Shown here: one piece after another, positions 51,814 to 60,621 of the stretch
How positions within the stretch are numbered: position 1 is the stretch's first letter
Layout of the letters: the number at the start of each line of letters is the position of its first letter
Assembly (NCBI GenBank): GCA_963805255.1
Contig: CAWDTK010000013.1
Location: forward strand, 62,001-126,000
Length of the DNA: 64,000 nt
Direction: 5' to 3'
From: Bog-532 sp963805255
GTDB lineage: Bacteria; Actinomycetota; Actinomycetes; Streptosporangiales; Streptosporangiaceae
Translations under genes and position numbers: made by a program
The notes under the pieces: generated by a model
Databases searched by the model: none
Told to the model about the DNA's origin: nothing
Seen by the model: the letters and a program-made list of their open reading frames with translations, nothing else

Positions 51814-53442
51814 TCAGCCCATGTGCGGATAACGGTAGTCGGTGGGCGGCACGAACAGCTCCTTGATGGAGCGAGGGCTCACCCAGCGGATCACGTTGAA
51901 GACCGACCCGGCCTTGTCGTTGGTGCCGCTGGCCCGCGCGCCGCCGAACGGCTGCTGGCCGACCACCGCGCCGGTGGGCTTGTCGTTGATGTAGAAGTTC
52001 CCGGCGGAGAACCTGAGCGTCTCGGCCGCCGCAGCGATCGCGGCCCGGTCCTGGGCCAGGATCGCCCCGGTCAGCGCGTACGGTGCGACGTCCGCCGCCT
52101 GCGCCAGCATGTCCGCGTAGCCGTCGTCCGGGTACGGGTGGACGGCCAGGATCGGCCCGAAGTACTCGGTGGTGAACACCTCGTCCGCCGGGTCGGTGCA
52201 CTCCAGCACGGTGGGCGGGACGAAGTAGCCCTCGCGGTCGTCGGTGCGGCCGCCGGTCAGCACCCGGACCGCCGGGCGGTGGCGGGCGCGCTCGAAGGCG
52301 GCCGCGTGCCTGGCCAGGGCCCGCTCGTCGATCACCGCTCCCATGAACAGGGACAGGTTGGACGACACATCCCCCATGGTCAGGGACTCGACCTGGTTGA
52401 CGAAGTCGTCGCGGTGCCGCTCCCAGACCGACCGGGGCACGTACGCGCGGGACGAGGCCGAGCACTTCTGGCCCTGGTATTCGTACGAGCCGCGGATCAG
52501 CGTGGTGGCCAGGGCGTCCTCGCGGGCTGATGCATGCACGACCACGAAGTCCTTGCCGCCGGTCTCACCGACCAGCCGCGGGTAGCCGCGGTAGCCGCTG
52601 ATGTTGTCGCCGACGGTGCGCCACAGGTGCTGGAACGTCGCGGTCGAGCCGGTGAAGTGGATGCCCGCCAGGTCGGCGTGCGGGAGCGCGACCCGGGACA
52701 CCGCCTGCCCGTCCCCGGTCACCATGTTGATCACGCCCGGCGGCAGCCCGGCCGCCTCCAGCAGGCGCATCGTGTAGTGCGCGGCCAGCTGCTGGGCCGG
52801 GGACGGCTTCCAGATGACCACATTGCCCATCAGCGCCGGGGCGGCCGGCAGGTTGCCCGCGATCGAGGTGAAGTTGAACGGGGTGATCGCGACGACGAAC
52901 CCCTCAAGCGGCCGGTACTCCATCCGGTTCCACCCGCCCGGCGCGGATTGCGGCTGCTCGGCCAGGATCTGCCGGCCGTAGCGGACGTTGAAGCGGAAGA
53001 AGTCGATCAGCTCGCACGCGGCGTCGATCTCGGCCTGGTAGGGCGATTTGGACTGGCCGAGAATGGTGGCCGCGTTGAGCGTCGCCCGCCAGGGCCCGGC
53101 GAGCAGGTCGGCGGCGCGCAGGAACACCGCGGCACGGTCGTCGAAGGAAAGCGCGCGCCAGCCCGGGGCCGCGGCGCGGGCGGCCCCGATCGCGGCGGCC
53201 ACGTCCTCGCCGGTGGCGTTGCCGAGGCGGCCGAGGACGTGCCGGTGGTTGTGCGGCTGCACCACGTCGATCGCGTCGCCGCCGCCCATCCGGAGCCGGC
53301 CGCCGATGGTCATGGAAAGTTCGGCCCGCTCGGCGGCGAGCTGCTTGATCTTCTTTTCCAGGGCGGCCCGCTCTTGGCTCCCCGGCTGGTACTGCCGGAC
53401 CGGCTCGTTGGCCGGGACCGGAACGTTGCTGACGGCGTCCAT
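51814..53442 (-). CDS. pruA: L-glutamate gamma-semialdehyde (1-pyrroline-5-carboxylate) dehydrogenase
   Basis: This 542-residue aldehyde dehydrogenase has a general-base Glu in LVGETGGKDFVVVH, catalytic Cys in YQGQKCSASSRAYVP, an NAD-site ITPFNFTSIAGNLPAAPALM stretch and a C-terminal GARASGTNDKAGS. This is the class that oxidises P5C semialdehyde to glutamate in proline breakdown. Length and the N-terminus (DAVSNVPVPANEPV) match the single-function enzyme, and no proline dehydrogenase is present in the window. Confidence 0.93.
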   Translation of the reverse strand: MDAVSNVPVPANEPVRQYQPGSQERAALEKKIKQLAAERAELSMTIGGRLRMGGGDAIDVVQPHNHRHVLGRLGNATGEDVAAAIGAARAAAPGWRALSFDDRAAVFLRAADLLAGPWRATLNAATILGQSKSPYQAEIDAACELIDFFRFNVRYGRQILAEQPQSAPGGWNRMEYRPLEGFVVAITPFNFTSIAGNLPAAPALMGNVVIWKPSPAQQLAAHYTMRLLEAAGLPPGVINMVTGDGQAVSRVALPHADLAGIHFTGSTATFQHLWRTVGDNISGYRGYPRLVGETGGKDFVVVHASAREDALATTLIRGSYEYQGQKCSASSRAYVPRSVWERHRDDFVNQVESLTMGDVSSNLSLFMGAVIDERALARHAAAFERARHRPAVRVLTGGRTDDREGYFVPPTVLECTDPADEVFTTEYFGPILAVHPYPDDGYADMLAQAADVAPYALTGAILAQDRAAIAAAAETLRFSAGNFYINDKPTGAVVGQQPFGGARASGTNDKAGSVFNVIRWVSPRSIKELFVPPTDYRYPHMG

Positions 53443-53566
53443 GACGGCGCTCTCCCTGCTGTTCGTTCGGATGCTGGGAGGCTACCCGCCTTTGCGGGTC
53501 AGGCCAGGATCGTGTGCCGAAACCGGCGCTATCCGCGGATTTCGGCACCCAACGTCAGGGATCGCC

Positions 53567-54058
53567 TCAGTCGAAGAACTCGAGTTCCTGAGTCGCGTAC
53601 CACATCAGTTCGTGGCCTTCCGCGCCGTCCACGATGAAGCGGGCGTCCTCGTCGCCGTCGTCCGCGGCCGCGAGCGCGGCGATCGCGGCCCGCACGTCGC
53701 CGTCCGCGTCCGGGTCGTCGATGTGGCCCGCGGCCACGTCGGTGAACGGAATGGCGCTCAGGATCTGCACGGCGGCCGCGTGGTCCTGATCGCCGGACCG
53801 GCCAACGTCGCCGTCGGGAACCTCAGCCACCAGGACCACGCGGCGCGCAGGTGCGTCCGGTTCCGCGGCCAGCCGCCGCAACGACGCACGGCCCGCCTCC
53901 ATCAGCGCGACGTACTCGAGCTCGTCCAGGTCGCCGGCGGCGTACCACTCACGCAGCGTGGGGGTGACGGTGAATCCCAGCTGCGGGGCCGGCCCGATCT
54001 CCCCGGCCTTGAGCGCGGCGGTGAGCGCCGGGAGGGTCGCCGGAAGGTATACACGCAT
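53567..54058 (-). CDS. DUF6912 family protein
   Basis: This 163-residue acidic cytosolic protein begins MRVYLPATLPALTAALKAGE and contains LEYVALMEAGRASLRRLAAE and DVRAAIAALAAADDGDEDAR. It is a conserved actinobacterial family without known function. It ends 124 bases before pruA on the same strand. Confidence 0.82.
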   Translation of the reverse strand: MRVYLPATLPALTAALKAGEIGPAPQLGFTVTPTLREWYAAGDLDELEYVALMEAGRASLRRLAAEPDAPARRVVLVAEVPDGDVGRSGDQDHAAAVQILSAIPFTDVAAGHIDDPDADGDVRAAIAALAAADDGDEDARFIVDGAEGHELMWYATQELEFFD

Positions 54059-54156
54059 GGGGATTCCTCGCGCTGCTGCGGTCGATCAAGAGTGGGACAA
54101 GCCGAGTGGCAAGTCGATCAAGAGTGTGACAGGTCCGGGGGCGGCCCGGTATCCCT

Positions 54157-54867
54157 TCACTGGCTGGGCTTTTGGCTGGGGGTGGCCAGCGCGATGACCA
54201 CGGCGGCGACGGCGTCGTCGAGCGGGACGTGCTCCCACAGCCGGACCACCTGCCAGCCCGCCAGCTCCAGCGCCGAATCGGCCGCGCGGTCCCGTTCCAC
54301 GTTCCGCAGCAGCTTCGGGGCCCAGTACCCCTGATTGACCGACGGTCTGGAGCCGTGATCGGGGCAGGCGTGCCAGAAGCATCCGTCCACGAAGACCGCG
54401 ACCTTGCGCGCGGTGAACGCGATGTCGGGCCGCACCCGCTTGCCGGTGCCGAGGTCGAGGCGGTAGTCCTTGCGGAAGCGGTACCCCATCCGGTGCAGCG
54501 CCCGGCGTAGCGCCAGCTCGGGCTTGGTGTCGGTCCGCCGGATCGCGCGCATGTTGGCCGAACGTCCCTCGCTGGCGGCCCTGGGGTAACTGGCGGCCTC
54601 CGGGCAGCTGGCGGCCTCCGGGCAGCTGGCGGCCTCCGGGCAGCTGGCGGCCTCCGGGCAGCTGGCGGCCTCCGGGCAGCTGGCGGCCTCCGGGCAGCTG
54701 GCGGCCTCCGGGCAGCTGGCGGCCTCCGGGCAGCTGGCGGCCTCCGGGCAGCTGGCGGCCTCCGGGCAGCTGGCGGCCTCCGGGTAGCTGGCGGGCTCCG
54801 GGTAGCTGGCGGGCTCCAGGCCGTTGGAAGGCTCCATGTCGCTGGAAGGCTCCGGGTCGTCCGACAT
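54157..54867 (-). CDS. Very short patch repair (Vsr)-type endonuclease with hexapeptide-repeat N-terminus
   Basis: Of 236 residues, the C-terminal 130 form a Vsr endonuclease: MRAIRRTDTKPELALRRALH, YRLDLGTGKRVRPDIAFTAR (catalytic Asp), VFVDGCFWHACPDHGSRP (zinc ligands) and WEHVP. Vsr nicks T:G mismatches left by deamination of 5-methylcytosine, yet no cytosine methylase lies nearby in the window. The N-terminal 100 residues are a low-complexity array, ten exact PEAASC units flanked by PEPASY/PEAASY variants, encoded by an 18-bp minisatellite. No relatives of this tail are known to me; copy number may vary between strains. The start is the ATG at 54867. Confidence 0.85.
   Translation of the reverse strand: MSDDPEPSSDMEPSNGLEPASYPEPASYPEAASCPEAASCPEAASCPEAASCPEAASCPEAASCPEAASCPEAASCPEAASCPEAASCPEAASYPRAASEGRSANMRAIRRTDTKPELALRRALHRMGYRFRKDYRLDLGTGKRVRPDIAFTARKVAVFVDGCFWHACPDHGSRPSVNQGYWAPKLLRNVERDRAADSALELAGWQVVRLWEHVPLDDAVAAVVIALATPSQKPSQ
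54587..54856. repeat. 18-bp minisatellite, about 15 units (10 identical)
   Basis: CAGCTGGCGGCCTCCGGG is repeated ten times without change at 54605-54784. One degenerate unit precedes it (54587) and four increasingly diverged units follow to 54856. The array is in frame with the Vsr gene. Contiguous units with no spacers exclude a CRISPR. Confidence 0.97.
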
Positions 54868-54927
54868 GGCGCCCAAGGCTAGACCCGCCGCCCCCGCCGT
54901 GCCACGTGGCTGCGCTAGGCGGCCACG

Positions 54928-55593
54928 CTACGCGGCCAGGGAGATGCCGAGCAGGCCGGAGAGGCGTTCCGCGGTGCGCTGGGGATCTTCGTGCCAGATG
55001 CCGGCCATGCCGCATTCACGGGCCGCGGTCACGTTGGCCTCGATGTCGTCGATGAACACGCATTCCCCCGGCGGCAGGCCGATCAGTCCGGCGGCGTGCC
55101 GGAAGATCCGCAGCTCGGGCTTGCGCATGCCGACCTCATGCGAGATGACAACGGCGTCGAACAGTCCCGGGAAGTCCTCGCGCGGATACCCGCCGGGTCC
55201 CCAGGAATTCGACAGCAGGCAGGTGCGGATCCCGGCGGCGCGGATTTTACGCAGCATGTCGTACATCACCGGGACCGTGAGGCTGGCCGCGAACATCCGC
55301 CCCAGCAGGCCCGGCGCCGGGACCGTCCCGCCGTCGCGCCGCAGCAGCCGCGCGGCGAGGGTCTGCTCGAACTCCTCGACGCTGCATTCGCCGCGCTCGA
55401 GCGCGTGCACCGGGTTGCCGGCGGCGCCGGGCTCAGCCGGCAGGTAGGCGTCGTCCAGCCACGACCGCATGCATTCGGCGTAGCTGTCCCAGTCGATGCC
55501 CTCCGCCGCTACCCAGGCCCGCACCGTCCGGCGCAGCGGATTGGTCAGCACGCCGGCCCAGTCGATGATCACACCGTGCAAGAGTGAAGACAT
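54928..55593 (-). CDS. HAD-family hydrolase
   Basis: This 221-residue haloacid dehalogenase-like phosphatase has motif I IIDWAGVLT (nucleophile Asp present), motif II LLSNSWG, motif III Lys in VGMRKPELRIF and motif IV VFIDDIEANV. It resembles the epoxide-hydrolase N-terminal/YihX branch of small-molecule phosphatases. Unlike the HAD protein at 50956 it keeps every catalytic residue. Substrate unknown. It is divergent from the ABC operon. Confidence 0.85.
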   Translation of the reverse strand: MSSLLHGVIIDWAGVLTNPLRRTVRAWVAAEGIDWDSYAECMRSWLDDAYLPAEPGAAGNPVHALERGECSVEEFEQTLAARLLRRDGGTVPAPGLLGRMFAASLTVPVMYDMLRKIRAAGIRTCLLSNSWGPGGYPREDFPGLFDAVVISHEVGMRKPELRIFRHAAGLIGLPPGECVFIDDIEANVTAARECGMAGIWHEDPQRTAERLSGLLGISLAA

Positions 55594-55632
55594 ATCTGTG
55601 ATCGTAAGCCCCGGTTATCCTGGCCGCATTTT

Positions 55633-55658
55633 CCTATAAGTCCAGTTGACTTAATAGG
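55633..55658. promoter_or_regulatory. Palindrome CCTATAAGTC-CAGTT-GACTTAATAGG with embedded TTGACT
   Basis: The arms pair with one extra base. TTGACT within it could be a -35 box of the sulfonate ABC operon, so a regulator bound here would block it. Confidence 0.45.
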
Positions 55659-55714
55659 GAAAACTGGCCACTATGGGGTGCGCCGCTGTGATTCACCACG
55701 GAAGAGGTTCAACC

Positions 55715-56620
55715 GTGTCCGTATCCACCGGGACCAGCGCGAGCAGGCGGGGCAGCCCGGCCGCGCCAGCAGCGGGCGCGGGAAGCCTGCCCCTCGCGGG
55801 CGTCACGGCCGCCCCGCAGACACGCTCCGGCCGGGGCCGCGGCTGGCGGCGTAAGGGCTGGATGCGCCTCATCAGCCCGATCGCGGTCCTCGCGCTGTGG
55901 CAGATCATCTCCGTGACCGGCGTCGTGTCGCAGCAGAAGCTCCCGTCGCTGAGCACGCTGTGGAGCACCGCGGTCCGCCTGATCACGACGACCTCGCCGA
56001 CCTACGGGACGCTGCAGGGCGCCATGGCCGTCTCGCTCGAGCGGGTGGCGATCGGCTTCGCGATCGGCGGCGGCTTCGCCGTGATCCTCGCCATCGTCGC
56101 GGGGCTCAGCCGATTCGGCGAGAACGCGGTCGACCCGATCATGCAGGCGCTGCGGACCCTTCCGCTGTTCGGCCTGATCCCGGTGTTCATCGTGTGGTTC
56201 GGGATCGGCGAGATGCCAAAGATCACGCTGATCGCGCTCGGCGCGGCCATCCCGCTCTACCTCAACACCTTCGCGGGCATCCGCGGCGTCGACGCCAAGC
56301 TCGCCGAGTTGGGGCAGGTCCTCGGGCTGCGCCGGCACGAGGTGATCCGCGACATCGTGCTGCCCGGCGCGCTGCCGATGATCCTCGTCGGGCTGCGGCA
56401 GAGCCTGGGCGTCGCCTGGCTGGCGCTGGTCGTGGCCGAGCAGATCAACGCCAGCACCGGCCTCGGCTACATCATCAACCAGGGCGAGACCTTCCTCCAG
56501 CAGAACGTGATCTTCGTAGCCCTGTTCGTCTACCTGATTCTCGGGCTGCTGACCGACTACATCGTCCGGCTGATCGAGAGGAGGGCGCTGACGTGGCGAC
56601 GCGGAATCATGGAATCCTAG
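55715..56620 (+). CDS. ABC transporter permease, SsuC/TauC type
   Basis: This permease of about 301 residues has a variable N-terminus and six helices of the BPD_transp_1 (binding-protein-dependent) fold. The EAA-type loop is represented by LAELGQVLGLRRHEVIRDIV followed by LPGALPMILVGLRQSLGVAW. It matches permeases for aliphatic sulfonates, taurine or nitrate. The GTG at 55715 follows GAAGAGG at eight bases and is preferred over the ATG at 55673. It overlaps the ATPase gene by 28 bases. Confidence 0.87.
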   Translation: MSVSTGTSASRRGSPAAPAAGAGSLPLAGVTAAPQTRSGRGRGWRRKGWMRLISPIAVLALWQIISVTGVVSQQKLPSLSTLWSTAVRLITTTSPTYGTLQGAMAVSLERVAIGFAIGGGFAVILAIVAGLSRFGENAVDPIMQALRTLPLFGLIPVFIVWFGIGEMPKITLIALGAAIPLYLNTFAGIRGVDAKLAELGQVLGLRRHEVIRDIVLPGALPMILVGLRQSLGVAWLALVVAEQINASTGLGYIINQGETFLQQNVIFVALFVYLILGLLTDYIVRLIERRALTWRRGIMES

Positions 56621-57450
56621 CCACCGAACGAGGCTCTGCGCGGCGCTCCACGTCCGGCCCGGCGGCTCCGGGCGCCCCGGCGGCGGCAGCCCCGGCGGGG
56701 ACGGTGGCGGGGACGGTGGCCGGGTCGGGGGCCGGGTCGGGGGCCGGGTCGGTGGCACTCACGCGCGGGCTCAGCCGTTCGTTCGCCGGCCATATCGTCC
56801 TCGATGACCTGGATCTGGAGATCAGGACCGGCGAGTTCGTGGCCATGATCGGCCGCAGCGGGACGGGGAAGTCCACCCTGCTGCGCGCGCTGGCCGGGCT
56901 GGACCGGGACGTGACCGGTGAACTGGTGGTCAACGGGCCGGTGTCGGTGGTGTTCCAGGAGCCGCGGCTGGTGCCGTGGAAACGGGTCTGGGCCAACGTC
57001 AGCCTGGGCCTGCGCGCCCCGGATCCCCGGTCGGTCGCGCGAAAGGCGCTGGCTGAGGTCGGGCTGGCGGCGCGGGCGGGCGCCTGGCCGCTCACGCTGT
57101 CCGGCGGCGAGGCCCAGCGGGCGGCGCTGGCCCGTGCCCTGGTCCGGGACCCCGGCCTGCTGCTGCTCGACGAGCCGTTCAGCGCGCTCGACGCGCTGAC
57201 CCGGATCAGCATGCACGGCCTGGTCCTGTCGCTATGGGAGCGTCACCAGCCGGCTGTCCTGCTGGTCACGCACGACGTGGACGAGGCGCTGGCGCTCGCC
57301 GACCGTGTGCTGGTGCTCGCCGACGGCAAGATCGCGCATTCCGCCACCATCACGCTGGACCGGCCGCGGGACCGGGACCACCCGGACCTCGCGGCCCTGC
57401 GAATCCGCCTGCTCACCGAGCTGGGCGTGGCCACCCAGGACGTGGACTGA
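56593..57450 (+). CDS. ABC transporter ATP-binding protein, SsuB/TauB type
   Basis: This 285-residue ATPase has Walker A GRSGTGKST, Q-loop VFQEPRLVPWKRVWANV, signature LSGGEAQRAALARAL and Walker B LLLLDEPFSALDALTR, with switch His in LVTHDVDEAL. The VFQEPRLVPWK motif is typical of sulfonate/taurine/nitrate importers. An N-terminal Ala/Gly/Pro-rich tail of about 50 residues includes GTVAGTVAGSGAGSGAGS repeats. The GTG at 56593 has GAGAGGAGG about eight bases upstream. Confidence 0.88.
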   Translation: MATRNHGILATERGSARRSTSGPAAPGAPAAAAPAGTVAGTVAGSGAGSGAGSVALTRGLSRSFAGHIVLDDLDLEIRTGEFVAMIGRSGTGKSTLLRALAGLDRDVTGELVVNGPVSVVFQEPRLVPWKRVWANVSLGLRAPDPRSVARKALAEVGLAARAGAWPLTLSGGEAQRAALARALVRDPGLLLLDEPFSALDALTRISMHGLVLSLWERHQPAVLLVTHDVDEALALADRVLVLADGKIAHSATITLDRPRDRDHPDLAALRIRLLTELGVATQDVD

Positions 57451-57469
57451 GAAACAAGGGACAACACAT

Positions 57470-58521
57470 ATGACTACTCCAGACCGGCTCAGACGCGGGC
57501 GCGTCCTGCTGGCCGTCGCCGGGACCGCGGCCGTGCTCACCGCAGCGGCGTGCTCGTCGGCATCGAGCCCATCGGCTGGCTCTTCGTCCGCACCGTCGAG
57601 TTCGGGATCCGGCGGCACGACGGTGAACGTCTCGTCGGTGACCCTCAATATCGGCGACCAGAAGGGGACCGGCGCCCAGGCGCTGGTGACGGCCGCCGGC
57701 CTGATCAGCAAGCTCCCGTTCAAGGTCAACTGGACCGACTTCACCTCCGGGCCGCCGATGCTGCAGGCCATGGGGGCCGGCAGCGTCGACATCGGCGGGG
57801 TCGGCGACGCGCCCCCGGTCTTCGCCGCGTCCGGCGGCGAGAAGGTGGCCATCGTCGGGGCCCGGACCACGCCCGCGGCGGCGGCCGCGATCGTGGTCCC
57901 CAAGAACTCCCCGATCACCTCGATCTCCCAGCTCAAGGGCAAGAAGATCGCGGTGGCCCAGGGCAGCTCGGCTGACTACCACCTGCTGACCGTGCTCAAC
58001 AAGGCCGGCCTGACCACGAAGCAGGTGACGCTGGAGTACCTTCAGCCCGCCGAGGCGCTGGCCGCGTTCAATTCCGGGCACGTCGACGCGTGGGACGTCT
58101 GGTCGCCGTACATCGAGCAGGCGGTGGGACAGGACGGCGCCCGCATCCTCGTCAACGGCAGCGGATTCGGCGCCCCCTATTCGTCGAGGTGGCGTCGCGC
58201 GCCGCGCTGAGCGATCCGGGCAAGGCCGCCGCGATCCGCGACTACCTCAAGGTCCTCAACCAGGCGTACGTCTGGTCCGGGACCCACATCGCCACCTGGG
58301 CGAAGCTGTGGGGCGACGCGACCGGCCTGCCGGGCTCCATCATGGTGACGGCCTCGCAGGATGACGTGAACAACCCGGTCACGATCACCAGCGGCGTCAT
58401 CTCCGCCGAACAGCAGCTGGTGACCGCCTTCTACAAGGCCGGCCTGATCCCCTCCAGCGTGAACATGAGCGACTACATCGTGAGCACATACAACGGCACC
58501 GTGACCGGAGGGTCGTCGTGA
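57470..58521 (+). pseudogene. Aliphatic sulfonate-type substrate-binding lipoprotein, one-base frameshift
   Basis: A signal peptide with lipobox TAAACSS and a Ser/Gly linker precede an SsuA/TauA-like periplasmic-binding-protein-like-II fold (LNIGDQKGTGAQALVTAAGL, AGSVDIGGVGDAPPVFAASG). Near 58182 the frame breaks after NGSGFGAPYS. Restoring one T (TATTCG-T-TCGAG) gives SFEVASRAALSDPGKAAAIR and an otherwise normal C-terminus to 58521. The protein would attach to the outer membrane leaflet face and feed the ABC permease. Either an assembly indel or an inactive importer. Confidence 0.85.
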
Positions 58522-58775
58522 GCCTGACATTCCACTGGTTCCTGCCCACCTCGGGCGACGGCCGCTCGATCGTGGGGCGCGGGCACAGCGTCCCACTGGG
58601 CCCCCGCGGGACGGGTGACCTGCCCGCGCCGAACGCGGCCGCGGAGGCGGCGGCGACCGCGATCCGGGCCGCCGGCCCCGTCCCCGCGACTCGTCCCCGC
58701 CTGACCGCGAAGCCTGACCGCACACCCCCGGGACCTCAGTTGACCTGTGTCAGTTGGTCTGGGTCACCTTACTGA
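58518..58775 (+). pseudogene. SsuD-like FMNH2-dependent alkanesulfonate monooxygenase, N-terminal stub
   Basis: The frame begins SLTFHWFLPTSGDGRSIVGR, the clear N-terminus of alkanesulfonate monooxygenase (luciferase-like fold, near 380 residues). It drops into unrelated sequence after about 45 residues and stops at residue 85. The start overlaps the binding-protein stop (GTGA), as in a working ssu operon. Over 300 residues including the flavin site are missing, so desulfonation cannot occur from this copy. Confidence 0.8.
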
Positions 58776-58866
58776 GGCCGCGCAACGCCTGCGGCTGCTC
58801 CCGATCTGGGCCCGCATCCGTGTCACCGAAGACGTCGTGGGCAACGCGTCACCACTTTCGTTCGGT

Positions 58867-60099
58867 TCATTGGCTGTAAACCAGCTTGCCGGCCACCCAG
58901 GTGGCCTGGGCCCGCAGGCCTTCGCCTAGCCAGGTCAGATCGGCCGCCGCTCCCGGGGCGATCCGGCCCAGGCCGGGCCGGCCGATAAGGTCCGCGGGTA
59001 TCCGGGTCGCGGCCGCGATCGCGTCGGGCAGCCCGGCGCCTGCGCGGACCATGTTCGCCACGGCCGCGTCCATCCGCAGCGCCGAGCCCGCCAGCGTTCC
59101 GTCGGCCCGGACCGGTGGCGTCCCGTCCCCGGCGGGCAGCTCGATCGGCTCGCCACCCAGCAGGTACGTCCCCGGCGGCATTCCGGCGCACGCCGCCGCG
59201 TCCGTGACCAGGCAGATCCGCCCCGGCGCGGCCGCGAAGGCGAGCGCGCAGACCGGCGGCGCGACGTGATGGGTGTCCGCGATCAGCCCGCTGGTCAGCC
59301 GCGGATCCGACAGCGCCTGACCCGGCACCCCCGGCTCCCGGTGGTGCAGCGGGCGCTGGGCGTTGAACAGGTGGGTCACCATCCGCGCCCCTGCGCCGGC
59401 GGCGGCCGCCGCCTGGCTGGCGAGCGCGTCACTGTGGCCGACGCTGACCACGACACCCGCCTCGGTCAGGCGGGTGATGGCGTCCAGGGCACCGGGCAGT
59501 TCGGGGGCCAGGGTGACGATCTTCAGGATTCCGCCGGCGGCGTCGAGCAGCTCGCTGATCGCCTCGGGTGCCGGATCGGTCATCCAGTCCTTGTTGTGGG
59601 CCCCGGCCCAGAGCGGTGAGATGAACGGCCCCTCCAGGTGCACGCCCAGCATCCGGGCCCCCGGGGCAGGCTCGCTGGCCAGCCGGGCAGCCTGGCCCAG
59701 GGCGCTGGCGAGCTGCGGGACGGGGGCGGTGACGAACGTCGGCATGAAGGCGGTCGTCCCGGTCTCCGGGAGCCGGGCGGCGATCATCCGCCACTCGCCG
59801 GGCCGCACCGCCTCGAACTCGGCGCCGAAATACCCGTTCACCTGGAGATCGACGAAACCCGGGACGAGAACCCCGGAATCCAGCCGCACGTCAGGCGGGC
59901 GCGGCGGCGGCCCCTCCCCGATCGTCGCGATCACGCCGTCGCGAACCAGGACGTGACCCGGGGTGATGGCGGTGAGGTCACCCGGCGGGACGGCGGCGCG
60001 GGTGGTGTCGTTGCCGTAGCCGGGGCGGTTGCCGTGGGTGCGGCCCGGCACCGGGATGCCCGGCATGATGCGTTCGGCCTCGATCAGCATCTCGGCCAA
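58867..60099 (-). CDS. nagA: N-acetylglucosamine-6-phosphate deacetylase
   Basis: This enzyme of about 410 residues hydrolyses GlcNAc-6-P to glucosamine-6-P and acetate, linking chitin and peptidoglycan sugar use to glycolysis. It has the amidohydrolase layout: VPGFVDLQVNGYFGAEF, metal Glu in GVHLEGPFISPLWAGAH, metal His in SVGHSDA and THLFNAQRPLHHREPG, and the catalytic Asp in CLVTDAAACAG. I prefer the TTG at 60099 because GAGGAG lies nine bases upstream; the in-frame GTG at 60129 and ATG at 60090 are alternatives. Confidence 0.92.
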   Translation of the reverse strand: MAEMLIEAERIMPGIPVPGRTHGNRPGYGNDTTRAAVPPGDLTAITPGHVLVRDGVIATIGEGPPPRPPDVRLDSGVLVPGFVDLQVNGYFGAEFEAVRPGEWRMIAARLPETGTTAFMPTFVTAPVPQLASALGQAARLASEPAPGARMLGVHLEGPFISPLWAGAHNKDWMTDPAPEAISELLDAAGGILKIVTLAPELPGALDAITRLTEAGVVVSVGHSDALASQAAAAAGAGARMVTHLFNAQRPLHHREPGVPGQALSDPRLTSGLIADTHHVAPPVCALAFAAAPGRICLVTDAAACAGMPPGTYLLGGEPIELPAGDGTPPVRADGTLAGSALRMDAAVANMVRAGAGLPDAIAAATRIPADLIGRPGLGRIAPGAAADLTWLGEGLRAQATWVAGKLVYSQ

Positions 60100-60621
60100 C
60101 GCGCACGGCTCCTCTCTGAGCGGACCCACCTAGAGGCTTATGCAGAACGCGGCTCGTCGCAGGCGTCATCGCAGGTCAGGCGCTTGAGGCAGGGGTGTTT
60201 TGCATAACACTCCTAGTTTGCAAGAAACTTTACTATTTTCACCGGAGCCCGCGTTAGCCCCAGCGTGCTCGCGCCGCCCGCGTACGCTCCTCGGCGGCGA
60301 CCGCGTTCGCTCCCTACCCGGAGCCGTCGGCGCTCATAGCCCTATGATCGTTTGTACTTATCCGTGCCTGGCGGTGTCTTTTACTTGATCACGAGTTGTT
60401 TTCCGCTAATGTGCGCGAGGAATTTAATGATCGTGTGCAGAATTCCGCCCTATTCGCGGGTTTTATCACACAATCATGAAAAGTTAGCTGGGCAGGGGTA
60501 TGCGGGCAGGCAAAATGTCACTGGGGGCCGGTAAGACTTGAGATGTGCCGCAAATGGGGCGCGAGTTAGAAAGAGTGCTGGCGGGCGCTCGACCGCATTC
60601 AACTGGTTTCCCGGAGGAACC
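60100..60621. other. AT-richer intergenic region, promoters likely, no gene
   Basis: This is the least GC-rich part of the window's right end. It contains TTATGCA (60137) and TGCATAA (60201) as distant inverted copies near the nagA start, and ATTTAATGATCG and TTTTATCACACAATCATG further right. No coding frame of normal composition is seen. Confidence 0.5.

Noticed and set aside
54605..54784. Possible CRISPR array
   Set aside because: The 18-bp units are contiguous with no spacers and are in frame with a protein gene; it is a minisatellite.
60137..60207. NagR-type operator from TTATGCA/TGCATAA
   Set aside because: The two halves are more than 50 bases apart and do not match known GntR-type NagR sites; too weak to call.
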